The notes below the pieces were generated by a model that did not search any database, had not been told where the DNA came from, and saw only the letters and a list, made by a program, of their open reading frames with translations. Below, piece by piece: positions 5,910 through 7,495 of a stretch of DNA of 7,495 bases. Positions within the stretch are counted from its first letter, which is position 1; every line of letters starts with the position of its first letter. The stretch is from contig CAJUBL010000092.1 of assembly GCA_910584665.1 (NCBI GenBank), positions 1-7,495 on the forward strand, read 5' to 3'. A program made the position numbers and the translations under genes. Source of the DNA: an uncultured Muribaculaceae bacterium. Its GTDB lineage: Bacteria > Bacteroidota > Bacteroidia > Bacteroidales > Muribaculaceae.

Positions 5910-7471
5910 CCACAGTTCTGGCAGCATCGATAGTAACATTGTCGATGTCGGCCCAGACTCCGTTGCCACGTCCCAACTTCGTTGTGGGAGTGATGATTGA
6001 CGGACTGTCGATGGAATATCTTCAGCTTCTGCAAGGATACTTTGGTGACGGTGGCTTCAGGCGTTTGATGAATGACGGTGTCACGATCACTGATCTTGAT
6101 TACGGGACTACAGTTGACGCTCCTGCGGCTGCAGCCATAGCTTTCACCGGAGCTGTTCCTGCGGTAAACGGTATCGGAAGCAGCCATGTATATGACAGCG
6201 AGAGTCGTCTGACCCGCCCCGTATTCTATGATCCGACGGTCTTAGGCAATTATACTGATGAGACTGTGTCTCCTGCCGCACTTCTGGTATCGACGATCGG
6301 TGACGAACTGAGGATTGATGCCGGCGGACTTGGATATGTATATGCTTTGTCTCCCGATCAGGCTACAGCAATTATATTGGGCGGGCATGCCGGTAACAGC
6401 GCCAGCTGGATCAATGATGTGACCGGTAACTGGGCGACTACTACTTTTTATCACGACACTCCAAGGATGCTGGCTGTGCGCAACAGACTGCAGCCATTGT
6501 CGGTCAGACTCGATACGATTGCTTGGACCAACAGCATGGCTGTAGACCGTTATCCGGATCTTCCCGGCTATAAGAAAGCCTATCCGATGCGAAATACTTT
6601 CCTGCGCAAGGATCCGGCGCGCTACAAGGCTTTCAAGGCTTCTGCTCCTGTCAATACAGAGGTTACAGATCTCGCTGCCGAGTATATCAGAACACTGTCG
6701 CTGGGTACAAGGGAAGCAATGGATATGCTCAACGTGTCGTATACGGTCCAGCCGTATGATTACACAAGTGATGCTGATGGCCGTCTGGAGCAGATGGATT
6801 TATATCTGCGGCTTGACCGTGACCTGCAGCGTCTGTTCAGTGCTATTGATGCCGGTCCGGGAATGAGTAACACAATGGTGTTTGTAGCCGGGACCCCACG
6901 TCGTACCCGCTCACGTCGCGATGATGAACGGTGGTCGATACCTCATGGCGAGTTTTCTCCCCGACGTGCCATGGCATTGCTTAACGTGTATCTTATAGCC
7001 CGACATGGAAACGGTGAGTGGATAAACGGTTATCATGACCGTCAGATATACCTGAATCATGACCTGATAAAGCAGAATAACCTTGATGAGGCCGATGTCC
7101 GCACCGATGTGGCGCAGTTCCTGACCAGAATGGCCGGAGTCACTGATGCCTATACGCTTGATGATGTTATCAACCTCAAAGCTGGTGTAAATCCACAGGC
7201 TGTGCGCAACAATACCGTGATCGAAAAGGCCGGAGATGTGTTCATTACTGTAGCTCCGGGATGGGAGGTTGTTGATCAGGGAAGTGATTTTACGTTGCCG
7301 ATGGTGGAGCGTAGCGGCGGAACTTCGGCTCCGGCGTTCATTCTGTTGCCAAATCTCAGAAAAACCACCATAACAACGCCTGTTGATGCGCGTGTTCTGG
7401 CTCCGACTGTTGCCGGGGTGTTGCGCATACGTTCACCCAATGGTGCTTCGCTCCCTCCGATCAGATTTTAA
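5870..7471 (+). CDS. alkaline phosphatase superfamily protein with degenerate active site (probable pseudo-phosphatase)
   Basis: This 533-residue secreted protein belongs by fold to the type I phosphodiesterase/PafA-like branch of the alkaline phosphatase superfamily. A signal peptide covers 1-28 (probable cut MSA|QT). The first strand reads NFVVGVMIDGLSMEYL (36-51), with Asp44 at the first metal-ligand position. Family landmarks follow: FTGAVPAVNGIGSS (92-105), GGHAGNSASW (171-180) and TGNWATTTFY (185-194), and LYLRLDRDLQRLF (311-323). Aligned by eye to PafA, the nucleophile threonine, the Lys/Arg phosphate ligands, the DxxGH-type motif, the ADHG motif and the last histidine are all replaced, so normal phosphatase activity is unlikely. 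The C-terminus ends with conserved-looking VDARVLAPTVAGVLRIRSPN (505-524). A TAG lies immediately before ATG 5870, and the next ATG would remove the signal peptide, so the 40-base overlap with lnb is real. The frame is intact; degeneration is in residues, not by mutation to a pseudogene. Confidence 0.85.
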   Translation: MSHKINKPVKGRVATVLAASIVTLSMSAQTPLPRPNFVVGVMIDGLSMEYLQLLQGYFGDGGFRRLMNDGVTITDLDYGTTVDAPAAAAIAFTGAVPAVNGIGSSHVYDSESRLTRPVFYDPTVLGNYTDETVSPAALLVSTIGDELRIDAGGLGYVYALSPDQATAIILGGHAGNSASWINDVTGNWATTTFYHDTPRMLAVRNRLQPLSVRLDTIAWTNSMAVDRYPDLPGYKKAYPMRNTFLRKDPARYKAFKASAPVNTEVTDLAAEYIRTLSLGTREAMDMLNVSYTVQPYDYTSDADGRLEQMDLYLRLDRDLQRLFSAIDAGPGMSNTMVFVAGTPRRTRSRRDDERWSIPHGEFSPRRAMALLNVYLIARHGNGEWINGYHDRQIYLNHDLIKQNNLDEADVRTDVAQFLTRMAGVTDAYTLDDVINLKAGVNPQAVRNNTVIEKAGDVFITVAPGWEVVDQGSDFTLPMVERSGGTSAPAFILLPNLRKTTITTPVDARVLAPTVAGVLRIRSPNGASLPPIRF

Positions 7472-7472
7472 T

Positions 7473-7495
7473 ATGATTGAAAAAAAGGAACATAG
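7473..7495 (+). CDS. possible start of the next gene, cut by the window end
   Basis: An ATG one base after the preceding TAA opens seven complete codons (MIEKKEH) before the window ends. It could be the start of another operon member. Equally, the purine-rich run AAAAAAAGGAA (7480-7490) could be the leader of a gene starting just beyond the window. I vaguely remember secA following the homologous pair in Bacteroides, but these seven residues do not look like the SecA N-terminus I know, so nothing can be assigned. Confidence 0.25.

Noticed and set aside
7473..7495. Transcription terminator after the phosphatase-like gene
   Set aside because: The A-rich tail on the + strand has no preceding GC-rich hairpin and no T-run, so no terminator can be supported; the operon may continue.

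Overview
The window looks like a piece of a Bacteroidales chromosome, plausibly a gut member of the Muribaculaceae or a relative; the family-level guess is inference. Four things point there. The first promoter fits the Bacteroidetes TTTG / TAnnTTTG consensus. None of the starts has a clear Shine-Dalgarno sequence. The topoisomerase is the long Bacteroidetes-type subunit. DUF3316 and Lnb-type proteins are, as far as I know, typical of this group. By eye the base composition is moderate and even, and I see no sign of an insertion sequence, prophage, tRNA, CRISPR array or recent transfer.

Layout, all on the + strand: a short promoter region (1-74); a topoisomerase IV subunit A gene (75-2828); a DUF3316 secreted protein whose start shares one base with the topoisomerase stop (2828-3652); a compact S41-family protease, probably a lipoprotein (3659-4684); an Lnb-type lipoprotein N-acyltransferase, formerly DUF4105, with a periplasmic domain and five membrane segments (4716-5909); and a secreted alkaline-phosphatase-superfamily protein that starts 40 bases inside the end of lnb (5870-7471). 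The last 24 bases may hold the start or leader of one more gene. Gaps are 6 and 31 bases and two junctions overlap, so one promoter could transcribe the whole set. A weaker internal promoter candidate lies just before lnb.

How they work together: apart from the topoisomerase, every gene encodes a protein of the periplasm, inner membrane or outer envelope. Lnb adds the N-acyl chain to the terminal cysteine of lipoproteins, and the neighbouring S41 protein carries a plausible lipobox, so it may be one of its substrates. The most unusual gene is the last. It keeps the scaffold of PafA-like phosphatases/phosphodiesterases, but aligned by eye it has lost the nucleophile, the phosphate-binding residues and all but one of the metal ligands. 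It therefore looks like a pseudo-enzyme, or an enzyme with different chemistry, tightly coupled to lnb. That pair is my best candidate for undescribed biology here; the topoisomerase is ordinary apart from its drug-binding region.
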